Part shown: positions 15,570-24,910 of the stretch, piece after piece | Position numbering within the stretch: position 1 is the stretch's first letter | Layout of the letters: every line of letters begins with the position of its first letter | Assembly: GCA_013289855.1 (NCBI GenBank) | Contig: JABCZD010000011.1 | Span: 62,001 to 126,000 of the forward strand | Source of the DNA: Acidobacteriota bacterium | GTDB taxonomy: Bacteria; Acidobacteriota; Terriglobia; Acidiferrales; UBA7541 | Reading direction: 5' to 3' | DNA length: 64,000 bases | The notes under the pieces: model-generated | What the model was told of the DNA's origin: nothing | The model's input: only the letters and a program-made list of their open reading frames with translations | Database searches by the model: none | Position numbers and translations under genes: made by a program

Positions 15570-16918
15570 GCATGCGCAATTCGTGGAGCAAAAACGGCAG
15601 TTGGATGGCGGCGGGGATGTTTTTCTTGGCGGGAGCGCTCACGCCATCGTTGCATGCCGCGCCGGCAGGAATGCAATCGGTGGAACATACCACCGAGGAG
15701 TCGGAAGCGGGGCTACACGCCCAGGCGAGCACGGAGGAACGCGCGCAAGAAGCACGCGACCGCGAAGCGGAAAAACGCGAGCGGGCGCAGGAACGCGCGG
15801 ACCATCTGCAGGACGTGTATGACAGCGGGCGCGAGGCGCTGGATGAAGATCGCTTTGACCGAGCGGAAGAAAGGTTCGGCGAGGTAGCGAAAATGAACGC
15901 GGCGCTGGCGGACGCGGCGCTGTACTGGAAGGCATACGCGGAAAATAAGTTGGGAAAGCGCGAAGCAGCGCTGGCCACGATCGCGGACTTAAAGCAGCGC
16001 TTTCCGCAGAGCCACTGGCAGAAAGATGCCGGAGCGCTGGAGATCGAGGTGCGGCAATCGTCTGGGCAACCGGCGAAGCCAGAGAATCAGAGCGACGACG
16101 AACTCAAGATGCTGGCGATTCAGGGGCTGATGAACAGCGATCCGGAACGGGCGATGCCGCTGCTGGAAAAGGTCCTGAATGGCTCTGGAACACCCAAGGA
16201 AAAATCACGCGCGATGTTTGTGATGGCGCAGAGCGGGTCGCCACAAGCGCGGGAAATACTGGGGAAAATTGCGCGGGGCCAGAGTAATCCGGACTTGCAG
16301 CGGAAAGCCGTGGAATATCTGGCGCTGTTCGGCGGAGCAGAATCGCGCAAGACGCTGGCAGAGGTCTATGCGGCGACCAGCGACACCGCGGTGAAGCGCA
16401 CGGTGCTAAAGAGTTTCATGATCTCTGGGGACAAGGAGGATCTTTTCACCGCGGCCAAGAATGAAAAGGATCCGGATTTGCGACGCGAGGCGATCCGGCA
16501 ACTGGGCCTGGTGAAAGGCGACAGCGAGCTGGAGCAGCTGTACCAAGCGGAAACGTCGGTCGAGCTGCGGCGCGATATCTTGCAAGCATTTTTTCTTTCC
16601 GGCGACACGACCAGACTTCTACAGGCGGCGCAAAACGAAAGGGATGTAGAACTACGGCGGGCCGCGATTCGCAATTTGGGGCTGGTTGGCGGAGAAAATG
16701 CCAGCAGTGCGTTGCAAGCGATCTACAACAAAGAAGCGGACCGCGGGGTACGTGAGGAAGTGCTGAACGCGCTGTTCATAGGGGGAAATGCGAAGGAGCT
16801 GGTGGCAATTGCGCGAAATGAAAAAGATCCGGAACTGAAGAAGATGGCGGTGCAAAAACTGTCACTGATGAATTCCAAGGAATCGACGGACTACATGATG
16901 GAATTGCTGCAAAAGTGA
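15566..16918 (+). CDS. Exported TPR/HEAT-repeat protein
   Basis: A 450-residue protein with a signal peptide (SWMAAGMFFLAGALTPSLHAAP). A charged helical stretch (residues about 50-85, rich in Glu, Arg and Ala) is followed by a TPR-like part (DRAERFGEVAK, ALYWKAYAENKLGKREAA) and then HEAT-type repeats of about 30 residues from residue 180 to the end, for example DLRREAIRQLGLVKGDSELEQLY and ELRRAAIRNLGLVGG. It is probably a periplasmic scaffold. Co-translated with the anti-sigma gene and followed after seven bases by another HEAT protein. Confidence 0.8.
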   Translation: MSMRNSWSKNGSWMAAGMFFLAGALTPSLHAAPAGMQSVEHTTEESEAGLHAQASTEERAQEARDREAEKRERAQERADHLQDVYDSGREALDEDRFDRAEERFGEVAKMNAALADAALYWKAYAENKLGKREAALATIADLKQRFPQSHWQKDAGALEIEVRQSSGQPAKPENQSDDELKMLAIQGLMNSDPERAMPLLEKVLNGSGTPKEKSRAMFVMAQSGSPQAREILGKIARGQSNPDLQRKAVEYLALFGGAESRKTLAEVYAATSDTAVKRTVLKSFMISGDKEDLFTAAKNEKDPDLRREAIRQLGLVKGDSELEQLYQAETSVELRRDILQAFFLSGDTTRLLQAAQNERDVELRRAAIRNLGLVGGENASSALQAIYNKEADRGVREEVLNALFIGGNAKELVAIARNEKDPELKKMAVQKLSLMNSKESTDYMMELLQK

Positions 16919-16925
16919 GGGCGCG

Positions 16926-18053
16926 ATGACAATGGTGCGAATGACGTGGAAGGGCTTGGTGATACAGGCCGGCCTTTGTTTTGCCGCGATGATTTTTCCT
17001 GGAAGTTCGCGCGCTGCGCAGGGGCAGACACAGGAGCAGGCGACGGAAAGAGCGCCGCGTCTGATGAACGCCACGCGAGAGACGCAGGTGGTGAACGGTG
17101 GTTTGGCCGCTACGGTGCACAGCGTGGAGGAACATGCGGACAAAAGGGAATGGATCGGGTACGGCGTGCCACAGGCGCCGGGAGAACACTCTGCGTGCTG
17201 CGGGAATTATGGCAATGGAGTGGGATGCGGCACCTGTCAGCTGGAAGGCGGGAATCGGGGCTTCAGCACCAATGGAAACGATTCCTTGAAACTGGAAGGC
17301 ACACATCGGTTGGCGGTGCTGCTGCGTGTGGAGGACCACAAGGTGATGCGCGTGCAAGTGGCTTCGGAGGATTGCACCCTGGATGTGGGGAATCTACGCT
17401 TTGTGTGGCTCACGAATGTGAAGGCCAGCGATAGTGTGGAGTTGCTGACCGGATATGTGCTCGGCGCGCACTTCGATGAACGCGAACATGATTCGCTGGG
17501 CGGCGAAGCACTGACCGCGATTGCATTGCACGCGGACGCGGACCGTGCCTTCGCACAGTTTGTGTCGGCGCAGCAGCCGGAGGAGTTGCGGAAGAAAGCA
17601 ACTTTCTGGTTGGGGGCGGCGCGCGGCGAAACTGGACTGGCGATGCTGCGGACGATGGCGAAGAGCGACGCGAGCTCGGAGGTGCGCGCGCAGGTGGCGT
17701 TTGCCTTGTCGGTGAGCCACGAACCTGGAGCGCTGGATGAGATGATTCGCATGGCGCGCGAGGATCAGAGCGGGCATGTGCGCGGGCAGGCGCTATTTTG
17801 GCTCGCGCAGAAGGCGGGAAAGAAGGCCGTGGGCGCGATTAGCAACGCTATTGAAAATGATCCGGAAACGGACGTGAAGAAGAAAGCGGTGTTCGCGTTG
17901 AGCCAGTTGCCGAAGGATGAAGGCGTGCCGAAATTGATTCAAGTGGCGGAAACGAACCGGAACGCGGAAGTGCGGAAGCAGGCGATGTTCTGGCTGGGAC
18001 AATCGAATGATCCGCGGGCTTTGGAGTTTTTTGAAAAAGTGCTGACGCAGTGA
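16926..18053 (+). CDS. Exported HEAT-repeat protein with a cysteine cluster
   Basis: A 375-residue protein with a signal peptide (LVIQAGLCFAAMIFPGSSRAAQ). The middle holds a cysteine-rich segment, HSACCGNYGNGVGCGTCQLE, near residue 98, four cysteines within twelve residues, which could bind a metal or form disulphides. The C-terminal half (about 195-370) consists of HEAT repeats with the pattern LRKKATFWLGAARG, VRAQVAFALSVS, VRGQALFWLAQKAG. It shares architecture with the preceding gene and closes the sigma operon. The cysteine segment lacks CxxCH, so it is not a heme site. Confidence 0.78.
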   Translation: MTMVRMTWKGLVIQAGLCFAAMIFPGSSRAAQGQTQEQATERAPRLMNATRETQVVNGGLAATVHSVEEHADKREWIGYGVPQAPGEHSACCGNYGNGVGCGTCQLEGGNRGFSTNGNDSLKLEGTHRLAVLLRVEDHKVMRVQVASEDCTLDVGNLRFVWLTNVKASDSVELLTGYVLGAHFDEREHDSLGGEALTAIALHADADRAFAQFVSAQQPEELRKKATFWLGAARGETGLAMLRTMAKSDASSEVRAQVAFALSVSHEPGALDEMIRMAREDQSGHVRGQALFWLAQKAGKKAVGAISNAIENDPETDVKKKAVFALSQLPKDEGVPKLIQVAETNRNAEVRKQAMFWLGQSNDPRALEFFEKVLTQ

Positions 18054-18212
18054 AGTAGCTGGTGAGAAATTGCGGCCTACATTGGCTTCCTCGACCCTCG
18101 CCCACCGGCAAATCTAAGATCCTTCCCAGACGCCACACGGCTGACTAAGAGGGTCAAGCTCTTTCGCAGACGCGGCACAATCCCCACTGGTGTATGATTT
18201 TGCAATCCTTCC

Positions 18213-20027
18213 GTGCCAGGAGCCCGCACGTTGTTTAGCGAAATAGTAGAGAAGCGCTGGGGCGTTTCTCTGACGATAGTGCTGCTGGTGGCCGCGGCTA
18301 TCTATTTAACCTGCATCCTTTCCCCCCCCTCGTTGATGGACGATGTCGACGCCGTGGAAGCGCAGATCGCGCGGACAATGCTGACCTCCGGCGACTGGAT
18401 CACCGCGCGCATTGATGGCGTTTTGTATCTGGAGAAGTCGCCGCTGATTTACTGGGTGATTGCGAGTACCTACAAGATTTTCGGTGTGCATGACTGGTCG
18501 GCGCGTATCCCCGTGGCGCTCGCGGCGATCGGGCTGGCGTGGTTGATCGCGGCATTCGGAAAGTGGGCGTTTGGGAAACCGGCGGGATTGTACGCGGGAC
18601 TGGTGATGGCGACGTGCGTCGGGCTGTGGCTGTTCACGCGCATCTTGATTCCCGATGTGATGCTGACGCTTACGATTGCTCTGGCGATGTGGGCTTTTCT
18701 GCGCGCGCTGGATGAGGAGGAGAAGCATCCGCGCGCGTGGGCGTATGTGTTCGCGGCGAGCCTGGGGATCGGTTTTTTGTTGAAGAGTCTGGTCGCGGTG
18801 GTGTTTCCCATCGCGGCGGCGCTGCTGTTTCTGCTGTTCACGCGGCAATTGTTCTCGTGGCAGACGTGGAAGCGGCTGCATCCATTTGCTGGAGCGGCGA
18901 TCGCGCTATTGATCGCGGTTCCGTGGATCGTTCTGGCCACGCTGCGCAATCCGCCGTATTTTGCGTGGACGCTGCAGAGCCAGGCAGGCCACTATCACGG
19001 GTTCTTGTGGTTTTATTTCATCAACGAGCAACTGCTGCGCTTTCTGAACATGCGCTATCCGCGCGACTACAACACCGTGCCGCGCGCATGGTTCTGGCTG
19101 TTTCACTTGATCTGGCTGTTTCCGTGGAGCGTATATCTTCCGGCATTGGCGAAGCTATCGTTCAAACCCATCGATCGCGCGGGACGGACGCGGTTGCTGG
19201 CGCTCTGCTGGACAGGTTTCATCCTGGTTTTCTTTACGTTTTCGACGACGCAGGAATATTATTCCATGCCGTGTTATCCCGCGTTGGCGCTGTTGATTGG
19301 GTCGGCGATGGCCGCGGAGACTCCGTGGATCCGGCGAGGCTCTCGAGTACTGGGAGCGATTGCCGGGGGCGCGGCGCTGGCCTGTATCGCGATTGCGTTC
19401 CATGTGCGCAATGTGCCCACTCCGGGAGATATTTCCATGGCGCTCTCGCGTAATCCGTCGGCGTACACGCTTTCTCTGGGGCACATGCTGGACCTGACGC
19501 TGGATTCCTTTGCGTATCTGCGATTCCCGCTTTATCTGGCGGGCGCGGCGTTCCTGATTGGAGCGCTGGGAAATTTCCTGCGGAAGGGCACCCAAGCGTA
19601 CCTGCTTACGTGTTTAATGATGGTGATGTTTTTCTTGGCGGCGCGGCAGGCGCTAGTGGTGTTTGATCCGTATCTCTCTTCACGTCCGCTGGCGGACGCG
19701 CTGCTGTCCCAGCCGCCCGGGAAACTTATCGTCCAGGGGCACTACTACACATTTTCTTCCGTGCCGTTTTACACGAATACGAGTCCGTTGCTGCTGAACG
19801 GCAAGCGACAGAATCTGGATTACGGCGCAGCGGCGCCGGGAGCGCCCGCGGTGTTTCTGACGGATTCGGATTTCGCAACCTTGTGGACCAGCGCTGACCG
19901 ATATTATTTTGTCGGCTCGCAAAAGGAAGTAAATCGTTTGGAAGCGCTCATCGGCACGGAACGTTTTGCGACGGTCTTAAGCAGCGGGGGCAAACTGCTG
20001 CTGTGCAACGTGGTTCCTTCCAAGTAG
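18213..20027 (+). CDS. Family 39 glycosyltransferase (ArnT/PMT-like)
   Basis: A 604-residue polytopic membrane protein with about twelve hydrophobic segments. The first periplasmic loop has the acidic pair and sugar-acceptor motif LMDDVDAVEAQIARTMLTSGDW followed by DGVLYLEKSPLIYW, typical of GT39/ArnT enzymes that move a sugar from a polyprenyl phosphate donor to lipid A or protein in the periplasm. The C-terminal ~150 residues form a soluble domain. The start used is GTG 18213; TTG 18231 is possible. Divergent pairing with another lipid-type glycosyltransferase at 20070 suggests envelope glycan or glycolipid modification. Confidence 0.8.
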   Translation: MPGARTLFSEIVEKRWGVSLTIVLLVAAAIYLTCILSPPSLMDDVDAVEAQIARTMLTSGDWITARIDGVLYLEKSPLIYWVIASTYKIFGVHDWSARIPVALAAIGLAWLIAAFGKWAFGKPAGLYAGLVMATCVGLWLFTRILIPDVMLTLTIALAMWAFLRALDEEEKHPRAWAYVFAASLGIGFLLKSLVAVVFPIAAALLFLLFTRQLFSWQTWKRLHPFAGAAIALLIAVPWIVLATLRNPPYFAWTLQSQAGHYHGFLWFYFINEQLLRFLNMRYPRDYNTVPRAWFWLFHLIWLFPWSVYLPALAKLSFKPIDRAGRTRLLALCWTGFILVFFTFSTTQEYYSMPCYPALALLIGSAMAAETPWIRRGSRVLGAIAGGAALACIAIAFHVRNVPTPGDISMALSRNPSAYTLSLGHMLDLTLDSFAYLRFPLYLAGAAFLIGALGNFLRKGTQAYLLTCLMMVMFFLAARQALVVFDPYLSSRPLADALLSQPPGKLIVQGHYYTFSSVPFYTNTSPLLLNGKRQNLDYGAAAPGAPAVFLTDSDFATLWTSADRYYFVGSQKEVNRLEALIGTERFATVLSSGGKLLLCNVVPSK

Positions 20028-20069
20028 CGCACGACCGTCACCGCGTCGACATCAACGTAATGAAAAGGT

Positions 20070-21296
20070 TCACTTGGCCTGCGGGGGCGGTACGAACGCG
20101 CCATCGCGGATCTTATAGTCCACGCCGCGCCAGCGGATGGTGGTGCGCGTGAAACTGGCCAGCCAAATGACAAAAGCCACGGCGTCCCACACGGGAATGA
20201 GCGGCAACTTTTTCCAAAAGGTTTTTTGCTGCATTCCGAAAATACCAATGAGCCAGGCCATGGCGACGCGCAACGTGGCATAGGCGGCGAGAAAAAATGC
20301 AATCACTGATGCCGTGGGGTGCACGGCGATGGCGACCAGCGTCCACGGCAATCCCCAGGTGAAGATTAGCCCGACGTGCCCCCACGGGCGCATGGAGCGC
20401 ATGACGGTCATCCAGCGAACGCGCTTGTAGAGAAGATCGCGGAAGGAATTGAAATCGGCGACGGTTTTTACGACGTAGGGGAGCAATTTAACGATGAAGC
20501 CCTGTTCGGCGATCATGCGTCCGGCGAGGAGGTCGTCCGCGGGGCGATTCTCGATTACGCGGTAGGTGCCGAACGCGGTGTTGGCCTGGCGCGTCATGAC
20601 CATGGTCTGGCCAAACATGAATTTCACGCCATCGAGTTGCCAGGCGACCATGATGCCCGCGAAGAAATCGGTGATCATCGCGACGGATTGCAATTCCTGA
20701 ATGAATTTGGTTTCTTCCGTGGAAACGTACAAACAGGTTGCGCCGCCGACTTGGGGGTCGCGGAACGGGGCGGCTACGGTGCGCAAATAATCAGGCGTAA
20801 CGCGAATGTCGCCATCGGTGATTACCAGTAGATTGTGTTCGGCTTCGTCGACCAGGCGGACGAGCCGGGCGACCTTGTCGTTGATGGCCGTGCGGCCGGA
20901 GCCAAAGATCAGGCGAATCTGGCAATCGGGAAAGTCGCGAATGAGCTTTTCGAGCACGGGCACAGCGGAATCGTCCTGGTCCACGCAAAAAAGAATTTCG
21001 TAGTTGGGATAGTCCTGACGGCAGAAGCTGGCGAAATTCTCATAGTCTTCATCGTCGAGGCCTTTGATGGGCTTAAGGCAACTGATGGGCGGGAAGAAAT
21101 CGTCGTTGGGGGTGTTTTCTTTCTTGGCGGCGGAAAAATAGCGGGCGGCGCTGTAGAGTGAGAGCAGGTAGTAGATAAAGGGGCAGGCTGCGATAACGAG
21201 AATAATCGTGGCGGCAAGCGTCAAAATTCTGGCACCCTCGACGAATTGGATGATGAGGCTGTGTCGAACAACTGCATTCGAGCAACGCTGGCGCAT
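20070..21296 (-). CDS. Ceramide glucosyltransferase-like membrane glycosyltransferase (GT21, HpnI-like)
   Basis: About 408 residues from ATG 21296; the frame is open to a TTG at 21350 and the exact start is uncertain. An N-terminal span (residues about 22-45 from the ATG) precedes a GT-A domain with LKPIKGLDDEDYENFASFCRQDYP, a DGDIRV metal motif, ENRPADDLL and KRVRWMTVMR (the QxxRW equivalent), then three or four C-terminal spans. This is the layout of GT21 ceramide glucosyltransferases and of HpnI, which adds N-acetylglucosamine to bacteriohopanetetrol. Hopanoid modification is plausible in acidobacteria but no hpn gene is adjacent. Confidence 0.78.
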   Translation of the reverse strand: MRQRCSNAVVRHSLIIQFVEGARILTLAATIILVIAACPFIYYLLSLYSAARYFSAAKKENTPNDDFFPPISCLKPIKGLDDEDYENFASFCRQDYPNYEILFCVDQDDSAVPVLEKLIRDFPDCQIRLIFGSGRTAINDKVARLVRLVDEAEHNLLVITDGDIRVTPDYLRTVAAPFRDPQVGGATCLYVSTEETKFIQELQSVAMITDFFAGIMVAWQLDGVKFMFGQTMVMTRQANTAFGTYRVIENRPADDLLAGRMIAEQGFIVKLLPYVVKTVADFNSFRDLLYKRVRWMTVMRSMRPWGHVGLIFTWGLPWTLVAIAVHPTASVIAFFLAAYATLRVAMAWLIGIFGMQQKTFWKKLPLIPVWDAVAFVIWLASFTRTTIRWRGVDYKIRDGAFVPPPQAK

Positions 21297-21661
21297 AATC
21301 TTACATGAATTCGCCAGAGCGAGCGCCTGAAGAGCGATGCTAGAGTGCAAAACGTAAACGAGTAGGGTGGCGCGGAAGGCGCGAGCTGCGAGTGAGGGGA
21401 GAGGTGAGTTTGTTCGCGGCGTTTACGCCTCGTATTGCGCATCTAAAAGTCTGATATTCTTTCAGATAGACGAAATAGACGGACTACAAGCGGTCTCCGC
21501 TGGTTTGACGCACACCCATCGCAGATGTTATAAAGTTGTGTTCGGGTTGGCAGCTTTTGGCTCGCCGTGCGCCGCTCCGGGTCGGGACACGGCAAGACTG
21601 CTTACCCAGTCGAAAACCGCTCCGCGGTCACTCATAAACGAGGTCCAGGTTCGCTATTTAG
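21297..21661. promoter_or_regulatory. Intergenic region with the probable atp operon promoter
   Basis: This region separates the divergent glycosyltransferase and ATP synthase genes. On the plus strand TTGACG (21505-21510), an 18-base spacer and TATAAA (21529-21534) form a good sigma-70-type promoter, giving a 5' leader of about 120 nt before ATG 21662. Nothing else recognisable was seen. Confidence 0.6.
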
Positions 21662-22126
21662 ATGGAAATTCTACGCCAACTGGGAGAGCTGTTCCTTCAG
21701 GCGGTACCCACCGTTCTGATCATTCTGGTATTTTATTTTATTCTGCGCGGGCTGTTTTTCCAGCCATTGTTGAAGGTGATGGCCGAGCGCGAGGAGCGCA
21801 CGATTGGAGCGCGAAAGGCGGCGGAGAGCGCGCAGCAGGCGGCGGCCGAGAAGGTTAAGCAGTATCAGAACGCGCTGCGCGAAGCGCGCGCCAGGGTTTA
21901 CGCGGAGCAGGAAGCGGCGCGGAAAAAGCTGCTGGAAGAGCGCGCGGCAAAGTTGAAAGATGCGCGCGCGAAGGCAGCCACGCAGGTTGGTCAAGGAAAA
22001 GAACGGGTTTCGAGCGAACTGACGGCAGCGGCGAAAGACCTGGCCGCCGCGGTGCCACAACTTTCCGCGGAAATCGTCAGTCGATTGCTGCAATCGCCGT
22101 TGCGTCCGTCAAGAGAGGCCCGATGA
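21662..22126 (+). CDS. atpF: ATP synthase F0 subunit b (first copy, b or b')
   Basis: A 154-residue subunit with one N-terminal membrane span (TVLIILVFYFILRGLFF) and a long alanine- and charge-rich helix running to the C-terminus, as in the peripheral stalk. It has the FQPLLKVMAEREERT motif of b subunits. The gene opens the operon and overlaps the next b-type gene by four bases (22123-22126). Two different b subunits usually form a b/b' heterodimer; which is which cannot be told. Confidence 0.88.
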   Translation: MEILRQLGELFLQAVPTVLIILVFYFILRGLFFQPLLKVMAEREERTIGARKAAESAQQAAAEKVKQYQNALREARARVYAEQEAARKKLLEERAAKLKDARAKAATQVGQGKERVSSELTAAAKDLAAAVPQLSAEIVSRLLQSPLRPSREAR

Positions 22127-22704
22127 AGCGCCGCGCTTTGTTGTATGCCGGGGTATTGTTTGTGGCGCTTTTCGCCGCGGGCGTAGCGCGCGCCGAAGAA
22201 GAGAGCAGCACCAATGGTACGACGCAGACCGCGCAGGAAATCTTCAAGTGGATTAACTTCGCGATCGTCGCCGGGGGCGTGATCTGGGTCTTCGGCAAAG
22301 TGCTGCCGCCAAAATTTCGCGCAAACGCAGAAACAATTCACGCCGCAATAGCCAAGGCAACGGCAGCTAAGGCGGAAGCGGATGCCCTGCTGCGTGAAGC
22401 AGAAGGCAAGCTCGCCAACCTGGAAAAAGAAGTTGCGGAATTGCGCGAAACCGCGAAGCGCGAGAGTTTGGCGGAAGTCGACCGCCTGCAAGCAGCGACA
22501 CGAAGCGACGAGGAAAAAATCGCCGCCGCCGCGAAGGCCGAGATTGCTGCCGCGGAGCGCGCCGCACGACACGAACTGAAGACGCTGGCGGCAAAACTGT
22601 CCGTCGATGGCGCCGGTTCTCTGCTGGCGAAGCAATTGACCCCGCAAGTACAGGAAAACTTGGTCAGCGAATTTGTGAAAAGCCTGGAAGCGAGGCCGAA
22701 TTGA
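22123..22704 (+). CDS. atpF: ATP synthase F0 subunit b (second copy) with signal-like N-terminus
   Basis: A 193-residue peripheral stalk subunit. It begins with a signal-peptide-like segment (LLYAGVLFVALFAAGVARAEE), then a second hydrophobic span (FKWINFAIVAGGVIWVFGKVLPPKF) and a long coiled-coil helix. b subunits with such an extra N-terminal segment occur in several phyla. It overlaps both neighbours: four bases with the first b gene and four with atpH, showing tight translational coupling. Confidence 0.87.
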   Translation: MKRRALLYAGVLFVALFAAGVARAEEESSTNGTTQTAQEIFKWINFAIVAGGVIWVFGKVLPPKFRANAETIHAAIAKATAAKAEADALLREAEGKLANLEKEVAELRETAKRESLAEVDRLQAATRSDEEKIAAAAKAEIAAAERAARHELKTLAAKLSVDGAGSLLAKQLTPQVQENLVSEFVKSLEARPN

Positions 22705-23237
22705 AGTCGGCGAACTTGCAGTACGCCAATGCGCTGGCGGACGTCGTGCTGGCGCAAGGGGCGGCGGAGCCCGCGGCGGCGCAGTTGCGGGAATTTTCTT
22801 CTGCGTATTCGGAATCGCCCGAACTACAGAATTTTCTGGGCAGTCCGGCGGTTTCCGCCGAAGACCGGCGTGGGGTGATCGAAAAAATTGCCACGCGGCT
22901 GGGCACTAGCAAGATTATCCGGAATTTTTTGTTTGTGATTGTCGACCACCGGCGCGCGCACAATTTGCCGGAAATCGCGGATGCGTTTCAGGAAGTGGTG
23001 CGGCAACGCCAGGGTATAGCGGAAGCTCAGGTCTATTCCGCGGTGCGGCTGACGGAAGCGCAGAAAGCGGAATTGACGCAATCGCTGACCCGACTGACCG
23101 GCAAGACCGTGGACCCCAACTATTTTATCGATCCGGAACTGCTGGGCGGGGCGCTGGTGCGCGTGGGCGACACGATTTACGACGGCTCGCTACGCAACCA
23201 ATTGGAACAGATGCGGGCGCGTCTAGCGGCGGAATAA
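22701..23237 (+). CDS. atpH: ATP synthase F1 subunit delta
   Basis: A 178-residue delta (OSCP-type) subunit linking the F1 head to the peripheral stalk. The N-terminal helical bundle begins LQYANALADVVLAQG and the C-terminal part carries the family's LTRLTGKTVDPNYFIDPELLGGALVRVGDTIYDGSLRNQLEQMRARL block. The start is TTG 22701, overlapping the previous stop (TTGA). Confidence 0.9.
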   Translation: MKSANLQYANALADVVLAQGAAEPAAAQLREFSSAYSESPELQNFLGSPAVSAEDRRGVIEKIATRLGTSKIIRNFLFVIVDHRRAHNLPEIADAFQEVVRQRQGIAEAQVYSAVRLTEAQKAELTQSLTRLTGKTVDPNYFIDPELLGGALVRVGDTIYDGSLRNQLEQMRARLAAE

Positions 23238-23330
23238 GTTAGAGAACGAAGTTGCAGTGCCAGCCGATTGTCCGGAAACGGGTTTAGAGCAGGAATTCAG
23301 AAAAAGTTTAAGGAACGCGACGGAGCGGGA

Positions 23331-24887
23331 ATGGCCAACATCAAGGCAGATGAGATCAGCAAGATTCTGCGAGAGCAGATTGCGAATTACGAGCAGACCG
23401 TAGCGGTCGACGAAGTAGGGACGATCATCAGCGTGGGTGACGGCATTGCGCGCGTGCACGGACTGGCCAAAGTGATGGCCGGAGAGATGCTGGCGTTTCC
23501 GCACGATATGTTTGGCATTGCGCTGAACCTGGAAGAAGAGCAGGTTGGCGTGGTGCTACTGGGCGAGTCTTCCGAATTGAAGGAGGGCGACACCGTCAAG
23601 CGCACGAACACGATTATGTCCGTGCCGGTGGGCGAGGGTTTGATCGGTCGCGTGGTCAGTCCGATCGGCGAACCGGTGGATGGCAAGGGCCCCATCGCCT
23701 CGAAGCAACGCAATCCGCTGGAAAAACTGGCTCCCGGCGTTCTGGATCGCCAGCCCGTGAAGCAGCCATTGCAAACGGGTATCAAGGCTATCGACGCGAT
23801 GATTCCCATCGGGCGCGGACAGCGCGAATTGATCATTGGCGACCGCCAAACGGGAAAAACCGCCGTAATTCTGGATACGATCATTAACCAAAAGGGCGGC
23901 GACGTAGTTTGCATTTACTGCGCCATTGGGCAGAAGCGTTCGACGATTGCGCAGATTGTGAAGACGCTTACGGACGCTGGCGCGATGGAGTACACCATCA
24001 TCGTGGCGTCGTCGGCTTCGGAACCAGCCTCGGTGCAATACATTGCGCCGTACGCAGCTTGCGCGATGGGCGAATATTTCCGGGATAATAAGAAACACGC
24101 CGTGGTTTTTTACGACGATCTTTCCAAGCATGCGCAGGCCTACCGCGAAATCTCTTTGCTGCTGCGACGTCCTCCCGGCCGCGAAGCGTTTCCTGGCGAC
24201 GTTTTTTATTTGCACTCTCGGCTTTTGGAACGCGCGGCGAAACTGAACGACAAGTTGGGCGCGGGTTCGCTGACAGCCTTGCCGGTAATCGAAACGCAGG
24301 CCGGCGACGTTTCCGCCTATATTCCGACGAACGTGATCTCCATCACGGACGGGCAGATTTATTTGGAAGCGGATCTTTTCAACGCCGGTATTCGTCCGGC
24401 CATCAACGTGGGCATTTCGGTAAGCCGCGTGGGCGGCAACGCGCAGATCAAAGCAATGCGTCAAGTGGCCGGTTCGCTGCGTTTGGACATGGCGCAATAT
24501 CGCGAGCTGGCGGCGTTCGCGCAGTTTGGCGCGGACCAGCTGGACAAGGCTACGCAGGCGCAACTTTCTCGAGGGCAGCGGCTGACGGAAATTTTGAAGC
24601 AGGATCAATTCGCACCGTTCAGCGTACAGAAACAGGTGTTAAGCCTATTCGTGGCCACCAGCGGCGTGATCGACAACGTTCCGGTGGATCAAGTGCGGCG
24701 CTTTGAAAGTGAATTTATTCAGTTCGTGGAAAGCAGCTACGGCGGCGTTCTGAAAACCATCGCCGAAAAACAGGCCTTGGACGACGGGATCAAAGCGGAG
24801 ATCAAGAAAGCCGCGGACAGTTTCAAGGAACGCTTCATGGCTTCGATCAAGGATGCCGCGCCGGCTGCCAGCGCTGCCGCGAAATAA
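23331..24887 (+). CDS. atpA: ATP synthase F1 subunit alpha
   Basis: A 518-residue alpha subunit from ATG 23331 (MANIKADEISKILREQI); the frame is open further upstream to 23268, but this start matches the family. It shows the P-loop GDRQTGKTA, the regulatory nucleotide site and the alpha signature PAINVGISVSRVGG. It forms the non-catalytic positions of the hexamer with beta. Confidence 0.95.
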   Translation: MANIKADEISKILREQIANYEQTVAVDEVGTIISVGDGIARVHGLAKVMAGEMLAFPHDMFGIALNLEEEQVGVVLLGESSELKEGDTVKRTNTIMSVPVGEGLIGRVVSPIGEPVDGKGPIASKQRNPLEKLAPGVLDRQPVKQPLQTGIKAIDAMIPIGRGQRELIIGDRQTGKTAVILDTIINQKGGDVVCIYCAIGQKRSTIAQIVKTLTDAGAMEYTIIVASSASEPASVQYIAPYAACAMGEYFRDNKKHAVVFYDDLSKHAQAYREISLLLRRPPGREAFPGDVFYLHSRLLERAAKLNDKLGAGSLTALPVIETQAGDVSAYIPTNVISITDGQIYLEADLFNAGIRPAINVGISVSRVGGNAQIKAMRQVAGSLRLDMAQYRELAAFAQFGADQLDKATQAQLSRGQRLTEILKQDQFAPFSVQKQVLSLFVATSGVIDNVPVDQVRRFESEFIQFVESSYGGVLKTIAEKQALDDGIKAEIKKAADSFKERFMASIKDAAPAASAAAK

Positions 24888-24910
24888 GGAACCACGACTA
24901 ACCAACCGAC

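Noticed and set aside
18306..18949. Arg/Gln-rich minus-strand frames opposite the family 39 glycosyltransferase
   Set aside because: Low-complexity composition, typical of antisense frames in GC-rich membrane-protein genes.
24043..24608. Antisense open frames across atpA
   Set aside because: Shadows of a highly conserved gene; no start signals or domains.
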